Source: Ciona intestinalis (lineage: Eukaryota; Chordata; Ascidiacea; Phlebobranchia; Cionidae). From it: a stretch of DNA of 64,000 nt. The first letter of the stretch is position 1. Each line of letters starts with the position of its first letter. The translations under genes were made by a program, and so were the position numbers. Shown piece after piece: positions 18,889 through 32,500 of the stretch. The notes under the pieces are model-generated. The model saw only the letters and a list, made by a program, of their open reading frames with translations, was not told the origin of the DNA and did no database searches. The stretch lies in assembly GCF_000224145.3 (NCBI RefSeq), contig NC_020172.2, positions 4,493,961 through 4,557,960 of the forward strand, in the 5' to 3' direction.

Positions 18889-21800
18889 TCAGGTATCGGT
18901 GGAGGCGACGTCAAAATCACTAACGTGATCTAGGGGTAAGATCCTTTCAATAAAAGTGTCACCCTCCAAATCTGCAAGCCACCTGTAAGATAAAAGCAGT
19001 GTTCAAAGTTGTAAGCGCTGCCAAGCCTACTTCACAGGATAGTGATAAAACGTCCAACCCGTGAGAACTACTTACTTTTGGCAAGTAAACACGAAAGAGG
19101 TGCCGGGTGCGAGAGACGAAGAGACGGTGACCTGATCCAAATGCCATCCGGATGTGACGTCACGTCCGTTGTGGCCAATCACAAGCTGAGAAATTCAAAA
19201 TTTAAAAACACGATCGGTGTATTTCGTGTAAGGGTAAAACACAGTGACATACCTCTTTTATGGTGCCAACGTTTACACTGGTGAATGTAAACTTAAGTTC
19301 ATTGCCCGGTCGGAAACTGACGTCATCACCATTCGATGACGTCACGAGCCATCTTTTTCCGCTGTCTCCCGCACTTCCGGTAAGAATGACGTAGACCTGG
19401 GCCGTTGTACCGGCGTCTTCTTGATCACTTGTGCGTATTGTGACGTAATAATCACACGTCTGAAGATTACGTAATAGAGCAACGTTGTATTTATGGCGGT
19501 AATTGAGTAAAAACGCACGATTTTTAAATGACAAATACCTCGCCTATTGTGGAAGTGTCTTGTCGAGGTAAAACTGCAGCCAGTTCTAACCAGTTCAATC
19601 CGGTCAAGTGCTTTGTGGGCGAACGAATAAAGTCGTAGTTTGGACGGAAACTGAAAACGAAAAATATAACTTGCCATAAAAGGTGACGAAAAAAGAGCAG
19701 GCATGAATTGATGCATTTATTAAGAGTTTGCGAATTTTCGTTTTATTTGTTTCGCGAGACACAACACGTCTATTGTGATGTCACAGACTGCTATTGTCAA
19801 TGCTGCTTCGGTCTTGGTGGACGCCCACGGCGATTTTGGCCTCTCGCTTTGAGCATTTGGTGTTTGCGATCGCAGTTTCAAGCAGTTCAATATACCGTCG
19901 GTCTTCGGAGTCGAAATTCTCGCCGTAGATGTCGTTGTCGAGTAACTGAATTCTGACGTAATAAAGATAAAGGAACAGAATGGCGAATACACCGGCGGTG
20001 GATGCCGAAACGACCGCAAAGACAAAAGATGTCGCTTCCCCACACGCTTGAAACTCGTCGTCCCCGGCAGGACAATCATCCAAACCATTGCAAACAAGTC
20101 CATTCGGGATGCAGATGCTGGTTTGTACACACCGGTATGAACCGGAACAAACTGGTTCCACTGTGCTCCAACTGTTGGGAGCGGAGGAAACCGAAACGTT
20201 TGATTTTGTGTAGTTTAGAGATTGGCTGTTCGAAGCTTTACTCAACTCCCAGTACACTGCTATGTCAGTGCTCGTCCAGCCGTGCTTGCTATACGACGCT
20301 TTATAGACGCATACGTTGAACCCAGTGTTGGAAATAAACGTGGCTTTGACTTCCCAATCAAGGCTACTACGATTCGTTGTCATAATAGAAAGTTGTACCT
20401 CCGGGACCCAAACCGAATCCAGGCTTATCCAGCCACATTTGAAATTTGAGTACGGCGAGGCGCCGGGTTTATATACGCCGCGGGAATTATAAAACCGACC
20501 GCTTATCATACATGATGGTAGGATCTTAATATTTCGAAGTCGGTACACATTGTATAGCGACCGAATTTGCTCTGCTAGGAAAACCTGGCCTGTAAACCGC
20601 AACCTCGACGAGCCGGTGAAATTTAGACTGATTTGAACCTGTTTCCATCTTCCCACGCCACCGTGTTGGCTCCATAGAAGCAATAAGTTGTCAGGATCCT
20701 TAGTCAGCAGGGTTAGATGTATGCTATCGGAGTCTGACACGTACCTGTTTGATTTAATGCGGAACTGAAGACAGAAGAGGCCGTTCAAAATAAAAGCTTC
20801 AGACTCGAAATGACGTAACGGGACAAGCAGAAGTTGTGAATGCGGAAGCGGAACCGGTTCCCACGGCAGACTACTACCTTGTTTAAACTTTAAAACCTCG
20901 GTTTCCAAACTCATGTGTTTACTTGACGTTTCCTGCGTCGTTTCCGGTGTAAACGGCATTGTGGGTAACGATGTATGCTGTACCACGTTAACCGACCATA
21001 GGTGTTGGTTGTTGTACAAATCAAGACGACTCCAGTAGCTGGTTAAGTGCGGTAATTTATTTTCACTTGCATTTAAGTCCTGCTTACCACTTTTTAGCAG
21101 TACCTTGCTTTTGTTTGAGGAAAACACGCACGGGTCGTTGTGAAACAAACATGCATCCATGTTCAAATAAAAACTGCTTGAATTTTTTTCACTCGATTCG
21201 TTATTTACCCAATCGGCCAATGATGACGTCACAAGCGTGCTCAGAAAACAACTCACAAACAGAAAACAGCAATGGCGCCACCACATGGTCAAATATTTTA
21301 AAATAAAGAACACTTAACATAACAAAGTATGTAATTTTATGTCGCCTTATGTACAAACAGTACTAAATGTTGCGTCATAGTGCCAGTAAATACAAGCATA
21401 TGTTAAATTAAACGTAACTTACCAATAATAATCGTTATTTTCCTTATTCCTGAGAGTTAGTTTTTTTAAGACAGGGTCAATATTTGGTTGAGGTAAGACC
21501 AGAAAACCAACTCCGATTTTGGATAAATCGCCAAACTGTGCTGTTGTCGTGTTTATCTGAGTAAAGTAAATTTTAATGGTGTTTCCTTAGTTGTTAACGT
21601 ATTCATTGTTATTTTTAAGTTATCTTAATTATCAAAGACAATCGCGCGTATAATTTTAATACAGTTGGGTTATTAGAAATTTTGTGTGGATTGTAAAACA
21701 TGTATTCTTGTCTTAGCTTTTTACAATGCACGTAAAACTAGCGGCGTTTTAACAGAAGCCGCTTCACTTTGTCTATATTCAAATTTACATTCCGATACAA

Positions 21801-23503
21801 CGACGGAATGTTGTAAGTTCTTATTATACCGTTGTGGTCGATGTATAATAGCCGGTCGTGGAGTCAGCGTCATTAAATTGGACCGATGTCACGTCAGACA
21901 CTCCCTTATTGCCTGTCAACTGCAGATACAACTCAAGTTCGCCTGTGTTCAATTTTTCATCGGCTCGCTGTCCCGTCAAAGTAATAGCAACGTCGTAGGC
22001 GACTGTTGCTGGTGTTTTTGTGCTGGATTTTTTGTTTACTGACTTACAAGGAACCATCCTGCCCTGAGTTAATTCCACCGATTCGTCGGCCCGAATTTCC
22101 CTGTGTAAAACAAAGGTCAAGTGAAACGAACGTCAGAAATGATTTAATTGCAGGCAGTACTGTTTTTATGGCCGGTCATTTAAACTACAAAACAAGCGTG
22201 TCAATTGCTGTTTCGTGATCAAAGGTTGCCCCTTCATCGTTATATAATTTGAGCAGTTTATAAAATCTTGACAAATTGCTGGTTGCATAAATTGAAAGGT
22301 GTGCTGTTACACTGTATACAGAGAGTTTTTAAAGCAGCACGGTTCTGTATTTAAATTGATTGCAATCTTTTAACGACAGTTATTTTGCACAACTCTAATT
22401 TAAAAAGAAAACCCAAAACTAACTTGTCGTATTCGAAAATCTGTTCCTCATCGTCATAGTAACCTCTCTTTACTTTAACACGCTCCAATAACCACGATGA
22501 CGTAGTCGGACCTTTGACGTTGATGCTGACGTAATTAATGACGTCACCAAGTGAAACCGCTTCAACAGTAAATACGTTGATTCGACCCGGCTGAAATTTC
22601 CCAGCCGAATTCTGCACGAAACATGACCATATTAGGCAATGCAGGCAGGAGCATAATAATAGTCTGGGAGTTAAATGAGACGTTTTAATCAAATGGGCAG
22701 ACGTGGCTATAAAACCAAGTATGTGCCCGTACGACATAAATTAAATGAGAAATCGCACTGTAAAATATATGCATATATACATGGTAAGTTGGGGTAATTT
22801 GGGGTAAGATGGTTCATGTTTTCATTATCGTCTCATTTGGTAGTAAACAAAGTGTTAACGGCATCCCATCTTACCCCACAGTACGTTTTAACACTCGAAC
22901 TTCTAACAGATAAACAATTCAATTACATTACTGTCTTTGAAGGTTGGGTTTAAGATAATAAAATGGCTATATACGTGTTAACTATTAGGTCCAGTAACAC
23001 GAAACGATTTAAATGTTTAGTTAGGTGCAATATTGCAATTAAACGGCTGTATATGTCAGCTTATGTTTTACTGCTGGAAACCACATCCGCAGTTTTATTA
23101 TTACGTCACAGTGAGGATTGTTTACACACAACCAACGATTCAAAGAAATTCCATTCTTTATGGGTTTAGCAGTCAGCACGCTTTGTATTTGACTTTTCTC
23201 CTAAGCAGCTTTTACCCATGACCTATTATTAACAAATGTAGCTTTGTTACGTTTTCTCTTCGATTTTTTTATTAATTCATTTGTTTGCTATCGTATCGTC
23301 GTTTTCCAGCCACGCGAAGATAAAGCAAGTTGCATTCAATTAATCCTGTCTAACCCAGTGTTCCCCTAATCATACCTCGGAATCAGCTATCGTTTGCCAG
23401 TAGGTGTCGCCATCTACCCCTCGCAACCGCAGCGTGACGAGAGAAGGTCGAAACTCGGGATCTGATTGGCTGCTCGTGCAGAAGACAACGTAATACGTCA
23501 CAA
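18889..23503 (-). CDS. DCX-PLAT gene exons 53-60: PLAT14-16 and C-terminus
   Basis: Exons 23376-23503, 22424-22611 (PLAT14); 21830-22100, 21423-21556, 19539-19650 (PLAT15); 19253-19459, 19076-19185, 18889-18982 (PLAT16, stop TGA). Landmarks: TYYVVFCTSSQSDPEF, VSLGDVINYVSINVKG, SWLLERVKVKRG; YDVAITLTGQRADEKLN, FGDLSKIGVGFLVLP; CDYYVTIRTSDQEDAGTTA, GSAGDSGKRWLV, VIGHNGRDVTSGWHLDQV, FTCQKWLADLEGDTFIER. Phases fit at every junction, including TG/T joining 21423 to 19650 across the nested membrane-protein gene. Several of these exons are too short or too diverged to be obvious alone; frame continuity is the main support. PLAT16 is again close to consensus. Confidence 0.85.
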
Positions 23504-26500
23504 CTGCAAAACAAAGTAAATACGAGTTAGGGGATTCCCCGAGTGATGTATAAAGTAACTCGTACTGTGGAGTAAGATGGGATACTGTTAACACCTAAAC
23601 CTGTTTGCTGATCGTGTTTTGAACCATTATTGATTTAATAAGCCATTCGCAGTTTCGCTGTACGATAGCTCGTACTTAGACCTGCATGGCTAAATCTTTG
23701 AGACAAACATATCAATACTGGTAGGATCAACCATGTAACAACGTTATTTGTAATTTATGATATTGGGTCATGGTTGAACCCTCATCAAACAATAATGCTA
23801 AAACCTCACCAGGTTTAAATGGGAATCCATTTCGAACAACTGGAAGTTCTCTGACGTATCCTCGGTCACTACCCGCCCACACGGGGGCGCTATCGAAGAG
23901 GAAACGAAGTTTTTCACGACTGTCGTTGTCGGTCATTTGTAACTGAAACGTTAAACAGTTACTTGGTTTTTAGTAATTGAATGAATGAATGTTACTTATA
24001 TATCCTCGCGTGGCGGGGAAACGATAGTCGTTTTGTTCCGTACACCTCGTGCTTTGTTACAAGTTACCATATATACAACTGTGTAGCTGATTATTGTGAC
24101 TTGGTTGTGCTTGTACCGTGTTTTGGGATACGCTATTACGTTGTGTTGTGATCCGGTAATGCTAATGTCAAGCTATAATAGACTAATATAACTCAGTGCG
24201 TATTAGTATAAAGCTACGTACACCACATAATGTTACGACACACAAAAACACATATTTTTTTAAAAAAAACAGAACATATTTCTGTAACGCGAATAGATGT
24301 AATGGCTCTAAACAAGCCGACGGCCACGAAGCAACAAAACCGAACTTCGAGAAAGTGGAACCCGATCAGACGGGCAATAAATATCTACAGCTGTACGGTG
24401 TACCGATGACCTTATATGGCGCGCATTCCGGGCCAGCATATTTTCGCGAGAAAATAGTTTTTCTCTCCGTCTCTCGCCGCGGCGCTGATAGACATACCTC
24501 GCTGAAAGGCCAGGCCTTGCAGTCTGTGGCCGTCGAATCGTTGAAAACTCGGATTTTGTGTGGGAAATCGGCATTGTTGGCTCCGAGCTCGACGTCAAAT
24601 GCGACGACTTCCTGGTCGATATGACGCACTTTTTCTCTGGTTCCACCATCGTTTATGCAGAACACGATTCGCGCGTCAAACGGGCCCTGAAATAAGGCCA
24701 TTATAAAACACTTGAATTAATGAAAGTAATATAAACGAACATACTATGTATGTATTCAGACTTACACATTTTTACATTAATGTATGAAAGTTTAATTAAT
24801 AAAGAGATCGTGTAGCCTAAGCAGATACATTCGTACATTTTGAACAGTTAGTCACATACAATATCTGTCATAAACAACTAATTTATAGCGAAGATCATGT
24901 TATTTAAAGGACGAAGAGAAAGAATCAACAGCAAAATAACAGTCGTTAAAACATGGTATGTATAAAAAGTGTGGGAAAGAGCGTCAGTTAAAAACTTTAA
25001 CTGTTGCCCCCAAAGCGGTTAAAACCGGTTAAGGTCAGATAATTTTGGTTTTATAATCTCAAAATTGCTGAAATCGGCATACAAGGTTGCATATAAGCTG
25101 AAAAATGTCAAAATTTACAAACCTGATCTTTGAGGTCGGGCATAGTGTGCAATGTGCATGACCATTTTCCTACTGACTTTGAAAAATCGATTCCGTTCTG
25201 CTTCAACCTCGACCCCACAACATGTACGTCACGCTCTCTCAACCTGTCATCCACTGAGTCGTCGAACCACCTACGTCACAAACACAAATAATCATTATTG
25301 TTCGGTAATCAATATTCAAATACACAACACGAATCGTCAATATTGGGTGCAACAGTTACTGACTGTTGTTTTGCTGTTGATTTCCTTCTCTTGCTTTTTA
25401 AAAATTATGATGAATGAATAAATGTAACTTGCTTTATCCTTGCGTGGCCAGAAAACGACAGTCGTTATAACACGGGTGTTCTGTTTCATACACCTCGTGT
25501 CCGCTTACGAGTTAATACGTATAACTTTTAGCATCATGTTCTTACTTATAACACGGGAATGTATATTCTGTTTCCAGATCGTCGCGCATTTCTGTTATTA
25601 TGACGTCATCAAGATACCATCCAGCACCTTTGCCCTCTGCCATGTGACCTATAGTAACCTTTCGTGGTTCGCCTACGTCACTTGTCTCCAATGTGAAAGT
25701 ATCCTCATGGCCCTGAAGTGAAAAAACAAAGAATAATTACAGAATTATATAACTGTAGCCCAGCGTTTTTAAAAAGCGTTGTTAATTGTTTAAAACACGG
25801 CCAGGAAATATGGGATTTCGGTGTTAACGTTATCCTCACTTACCACGCAGTACTATATATAGTAGAATGGGAGAAGATGGTAAATGTTTCATTGTATTTT
25901 GATGCTCCATTTGGTAGTAAACAAAGAACATTCAAAGAATTATAAAACCGTATTCTCACACACGATCAAGGTATTTGTATACTATGTGCATACGGTGTCC
26001 CATCTTATCCCACAGTACCATATATAGATGGGACCTGGAAATCGTAGGAATTAACAGCAATTAATTACAAAACACTTACTGCTTGGAAAATATCTTCAGG
26101 ATTAGTAGATAATGCTTTAAACGACCACGGACCCGTTTCTCCTTTCGTGCCATATATGGTGAACAGAACGTCGGCGTCTGTACCTGCGGCGTGACGATCC
26201 CCCGTATGGACTTTTATCTGCGAATTGTTTGAACTGTTATGTTATGTGTTACCGTATTTGATAAATAAACTTGGCTGAACATACTCGTCGCTGCTACCAT
26301 CGACACGTTGCTGCTACCATTGTGGATGTATATGTGTCCTTGGGCAAGACACTAAACGGCAATTGCTCCAACCAAGTGGTCACTAATGGGTTGTCTATAA
26401 ACTTTCATCCATACAGAAAAAAAAAACATTCTTCCACAAAGTTACAAACGTGGTAACTCGTAAGCGGGCACGAGGTGTATGAAACAGAACACCCGTGTTA

Positions 26501-29500
26501 TAGTGACTGTCGTTTTCCCGCCACGCTAATGTAAAGTCAGTTACATTCAATTTCTATTTAAAACAATTCTACTCGCCTCATATTTATGTTTAGACACAGG
26601 ATCTTGGTCAGGTTTAACCAGAGGAACGTCATATATTATTCGACCATCCTTATCTGGCTTTGTATTAAGTCTTGTAGATGGACTTATGAATGAAAGATAT
26701 TCTTGATGGGTTGAAACATCTTTTAACTTGATCTGGGAAAAAAAGCAAATGGTTAGGAATTACCAAAGTTAGTATAGAAGTTAGTTAGTATAGTATATTG
26801 TTATCCGTTGTCTCCCGTCTATGACGTCATAGTCGCCACCATTACGGAGCCCACGGCATAGCATTTTATCATTGCTGGGTGCTGTTTTTCATTTAAATAT
26901 TGCGATTTTTTAAAAACCAAGCACTTCTGCGCCTAAAAATGGCTTTCTACTAATGTTATATCTTATCACAATAATAAACCTCACAAAAATAATCAACTTT
27001 TATTGAACACTCAATCGGTTAAAGAGAAAAAAAACAGAAAATATCAAGTTTACTAACCAAAAACATAAAAGAACATGTTTAAAATATAAAAATACAAACA
27101 AAAACGCATAACATTACCATAAACTGGTGTATCTAGCTGCAGTTTTGCATGTAAATTGCCGTGATTTTACTTTTTGGCTCACAAACTTAACACGTATACC
27201 CGGCAACGAAACTTAAGGTATCTTTGTAAAATTTGCCTAATATCGAAGTGACATTGACGAAAACAATACTGAGTTACTATTTTTGGTCCTCTGCTTGAAT
27301 TAATAAGCTACCTTTTCGGCGTTCCGGGTCTTTATGAAATCGGAAAACGCGAACACCTTATCTGCTAGTACTTAAGCAGTTTGGAGCTGCATGTCCGCTC
27401 ATGTTGGATTATAAATGTAGTATATAATGGCTCTGTAGATTCGTAGGTATGATCATCTACTATTATGTAAACTAAGCTGATTGCTGCTAGTCTTAATCGC
27501 CAATGTAAAGTACCCTGTTAAACCACACTGTACGGCGAAAACCAGTCAAAATATTAATTTACTCCACATTAATTCCTAGATTTTATATTATATTACAAGA
27601 TTTATATAAGAAATTATATTTTAAATGTTAAAACAACCGCTATACGTGTTTTCTAGCATTGTATCGCTTACAAGAACTAAATGAACACATGCCGACCATG
27701 CATTTGTATAGGCGATTAACCCTCTGTGGGCTCCGTAATGGCGGACACGAGCGCCGTTTCCTAACTTGGTCTATACTAACTTTGGGAATTACATACCATA
27801 GAAAAAACAAAACAGGATAAAAAATGTAAAAAATATGTTAAAAGCACTCACTTTATGTATTCGAACCATCGTGTCTTGCTTTAAAACAAGTCTGACCGTA
27901 TTCAAATCACCAATATTTGTTCCAAGTGTTACTTGTTTTGATCGTAAATGAAGATCGGAGATTAGATCTTGTTCTTCTTGGTAATCGGAGAGGTGGAATA
28001 CCTCAGAAGAACCTTTGGCTCCGAAGATTTGAACAGATACTTGGTTTAGAGGGGATTCCTGCATAAAAGGTGACAGATTAAATTGGGATGAATTAAAAGC
28101 CTTTCATACCCAGCACAATGAATAAGCAACAGAAAAATTTTGACTTTAAAAAAAACAAACTATTATTTCAAAAACTTTATTTCCCTTAAAATTTAAAAAT
28201 CTTGTTCTTTTTCTATTTGTCTACCTCATCATATTCATCTGATGCCACCGTCATCTTCCATACTCCACTTGCATCCGGAGGATTTTTCACTAAGTTCCGG
28301 GATTTGTATCCGGATGTAGCCCGGAAGATTTTTTTCACATCCGGATCAGCAGAAGATGCGGGAGAGAGATTGTACTCCTTTTAGAACAATAGTAATTTAC
28401 AGATAAAGTTTAAATGTGAACATAAACTATATATCTTCCATTGACAGGACAACTTAAGAGTTATAACACAGGTGATGTGTTACAGACCTTACGTGGATGC
28501 TTCATTCGCCCACTTACAAGTCACGTACTATCTGTTATGTATTATACACACTTTGTGTTTCAACTAGATAAACATTCTACAAACCTTTTCTACTCGAGAG
28601 ATTAAAGAAGTGGTTTTAAAGAGATGATCCACAGAGGAGAGGTAAGATGGTTCATGAGGAGGGGAGCCGGCATAGGAGTTGGGAGGAGCAGGAATGAAGA
28701 TTCGGATCATCTCGATCTTCCAACCTGATGATAAAGGAGATATAGTTCGGTGGGGTAGAATGGGACAAACACACATTTTATAGATTGGGGTAGGACCGGA
28801 TGTGTTTTCATTCTCTTTTCTCATCCCATTTGGTAGTAAGGATATTAAATTGAAATTATTACCTTGAAAATATAAGTTGCTGACCCACATTGATTCCAAT
28901 ATAGTAGTATTGGGTAAGATGGGAAACTGGTAGCACTTCCCATATTCCCCGATCGTGATTTAAACAATTAACAATGATCGTTTACGGTCTTTGGGCTACG
29001 GTTATAAAATTATTTAAATATTCTTTGTTTTTAAACCAAATGATTTCAAAAGAGAATGAAAATATTAAAGAAATTGAAAATATAAACAGAATGAAAAGTT
29101 AAAAAGAATGAAAACTTAAAAAGAATGAAAACTTAAAAAGAATGAAAAATTAAAGAAAATGAAACCAAGTCTCATGTTTGATTAACGACCTGTTGTTGAT
29201 CCTGAACTCCCATAAGCGAGTGAAACTTTATTAAGTTTACCGAGGTCCAACAACTCAAGTTGGAAAGTATATCCTTTCGCTCGTTTTGTTGCTGAGAATC
29301 CATTCGTACTAATGGATGGAAAATATTTAATTGGTTTTTCATAAACCAATTCCTTTGTTACATTGTTAAATACACCCATATAAAAATAACACCTATATAT
29401 ATAAAATCTTATCCTTTTTAAACATATTTTTCTCTATATATTATAAGTAAAACAATTTTTTTTTATAAAACCTCTTCAATACTTAATGGTGGACTTGACT

Positions 29501-32500
29501 TACCCACGAAACAACGTCCTAAAACCTGAGTCTCCATTTTCACCAATTAAATTCAAACATAGCTTTGCATCTGAAGGTATTTCTGAATCTCCAGGACTCA
29601 TTTCAATATGCACGAAGTAGGTGAGAACTGTGGACAAACAAAAAGGGATTGTTTTTTTATTTTTTGCATAGCTTAACATATTGGCAACAGAGTCCTGCCT
29701 AAAGACACATCCGCAATTGTACCAGCGTCGAGCATTGAACCCAATGTCCTTTAGTTACAACACCAGCGCTCCAACAACAAGCTAAACTTTCTTTCAAATT
29801 ACCAGACAAAGATTTAAAAAACACAGATAAGTAACTTACACTTGAGAGAAGGTTTATAACTACGCAGCGCAGGCATTTCTTTTGTAGTTGAACCGTTAAG
29901 CGACTTAAATCTGCGCTGGAAGTGAAAGTTGATGGAATCTTGCTCATTTGAGATTTGGACACTCGAAAGTAGAAGGTTTAAATCATGGTCAGAATCCTCC
30001 ATTTCAACTCTGAAAGATGTACCGTTGAAATTTAACATTGGGTCAGTTAGATTTTAGAAGACATTACTACACAAGTTCAATCATTAAAAAAAGCAACAAA
30101 AATTGTTAAAAAATTTGCAAAAAAATAAAATATATAAATTTGCAATTTTTCATAAAAAAGTTTAAATTATACTTTTTAATTTATCACAGGTTGTAATGTA
30201 GCTACCCCAAAACTTTTACCTGAGTTTTGTGATTTCACCCAAGTCTCCTACGTCTATTTTTCCTGTAAACTCTTTAGCGCCACCGGGCTTCCATTCACCG
30301 AGGCTCTGTGGTTTGCTCACCGATTTCATTCCTTGGAAAACCCCGGTGAGTGAAATTGCCTCGTTACCCTGCGCCATTACCTCACCCACTTGTACTGTGA
30401 CATCATATTGACCTGCAGAGAAAGGAGATTTCCTAATATGGGCTTGTTGATTTTGGTACCGATTGTAAAAGTGCTTCAACAGTTTTCGATTTTCAAGTGG
30501 CAAACTCTCACGACCGACACTTAACCTTTTGAGTGGTAACTATGATTGTATTGGTGTGTGTGTGTATCTGTGTATATTGGTATGTGTGTATTGAGACTTA
30601 CTGTATATAAGTGAGAAATACTAAACTCATGAAACAAATTAATTTGCACATTGAATATGCTTTCTTCTATAACAATGATTATGTTGGCGTGTACTTATAC
30701 AAACAAACACAACACAAGGTTTTTAGTCATGATGAAAGGGTTTTATAATTCTGTAAATATTCTATGTTTACTACCAAATGGGACGTGAAATAGAACAAAA
30801 CATGGCCCATCTTACCCCACCCTACTATTATGACACCACACCACTCACCCGAAGGTTCACGACTTGGTGGAGAAGCGAGTTTAACGAGTTCGTCGTCTCG
30901 TGTCGATTCACAGCTCCCTAGCACCATCAAGCGGCGGGATGTCTTACAGTCGCCCACATGGTCGTCGAGCCAAGCGTGACACGGAAACAACCACTCGATG
31001 TCAGAATACTCGCTTTCACGAACGACGACGTTTTCAACAAAGCAACCAGCACCTGCATGTGAGAAAAAAAAACTAATAATTATCCTCGTAAGCTGGCATG
31101 AAGTGTTTAAAACAGAACACCCGTGTTATAGCGACTGTCGTTTTCTGACCACGCGAGGATAAAGTACGTTACATTATTGTGCACGAGTGACATTTTTTAT
31201 TCAGAATAGAGTAGACATTCATATTGCACAGGCTATCTTTTCTGCCATCACATAAATTACTAGTAAAAATAAAAAACTCGAAAAAAAAATTATATACAAA
31301 ACATAAATATGTAAGAGATATGAATGACTCACCATAACCGACCCCGTTATGGCTGATAATTACTTCATTTAACTTCCCAAGATCAACTGCTTCAAGTGAG
31401 AAGTGGGAACTTTTACCTCGCTGGAAATTAAAGTCAACTTTAACTATTTCTTTCTTTTGAACTACAAATTAAAACTACATTACATAGTATTTAAATAGAA
31501 ATTTCTTTTTTTTTATTTAAACATTTAAATTGTATTTTAATCATATAATATTAGTAAGAAGAACACATTGTTTATGAATAAATGTCACTTGTTATGCTTG
31601 TGTGAGGGCAACGGCGGGGGTTATAACACGGGTTCTATATTATACACCCCATTCACCTTTAAGAGTTACCACTTATGTGACTGATTGTTTTTTAGAAAAA
31701 TGTCTACCTGAAAAGGAATGATTTCCGCGTGAGGGTGAATTAGTTTTCTGTGACCAGTGTCACCACGGTCGCCACGTAGTGTGACATAAATTGAAGAATC
31801 AGTTGCCGCTCCTGGTCGATCTCCCATGGCAACAATCACATGGTATAGGTTCACTGTTTCAAATGGTCAAAAATGATTTATTATTTTTTTAACATATATC
31901 TATATGTGACAAACGTTTTTTGAAACGTAAAAAGTAGAAAACATAAAGTTTGAATGTAACATCAAAAAAAAAGTCTGATATTTCAATTTATGGTCTTTTT
32001 ACATTTAGTTAAATATGTTATTGTTGTTTGGTAGGGAATACATAGGCAATATAACAACCTGGTAATGTCTCTTCACCCTGTCTTGTAGTTGGCATTTCAC
32101 GCACAGTAATTTGATCATCTTCATATTTAGATAACCAACTGAAAATTAAGTTGTGTTTATGATTGGACTCTTCTAGGTAGTATGTGGTCATGTATAAGCA
32201 GTGAGTAAAACAGAACACCCGTGGTATAAGAACTGTCTTTCCTGGTCACGTGGGGGAAGATAAGTTACATTCATTTATTCATTCAGGGTAAGAAAATCTA
32301 AAAGCATATAAAAAATTGTTTTGTGTGGCTGACAAATTGGACTCATTCGATGGAGCGATTGCCTTGGTGTTTTCCCAAAGACGCATAGGCCAAATTACCG
32401 GTTACAATTGAAGACAAGTTGCTTTTGAGTTGCCATATCTTCCAGGATGAGTTTATCAAGGTACCAACCATGCCAATCACTATCTTCACTAATGGACATG

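Noticed and set aside
19342..19716. Minus-strand 124-aa open frame
   Set aside because: It is the readthrough of intron sequence plus out-of-frame PLAT exons 19539-19650 and 19253-19459; splice signals and PLAT homology support the other frame.
21286..21313. GTG start at 21313 for the nested membrane protein
   Set aside because: ATG at 21286 directly precedes an ideal signal peptide; GTG initiation is not expected here.
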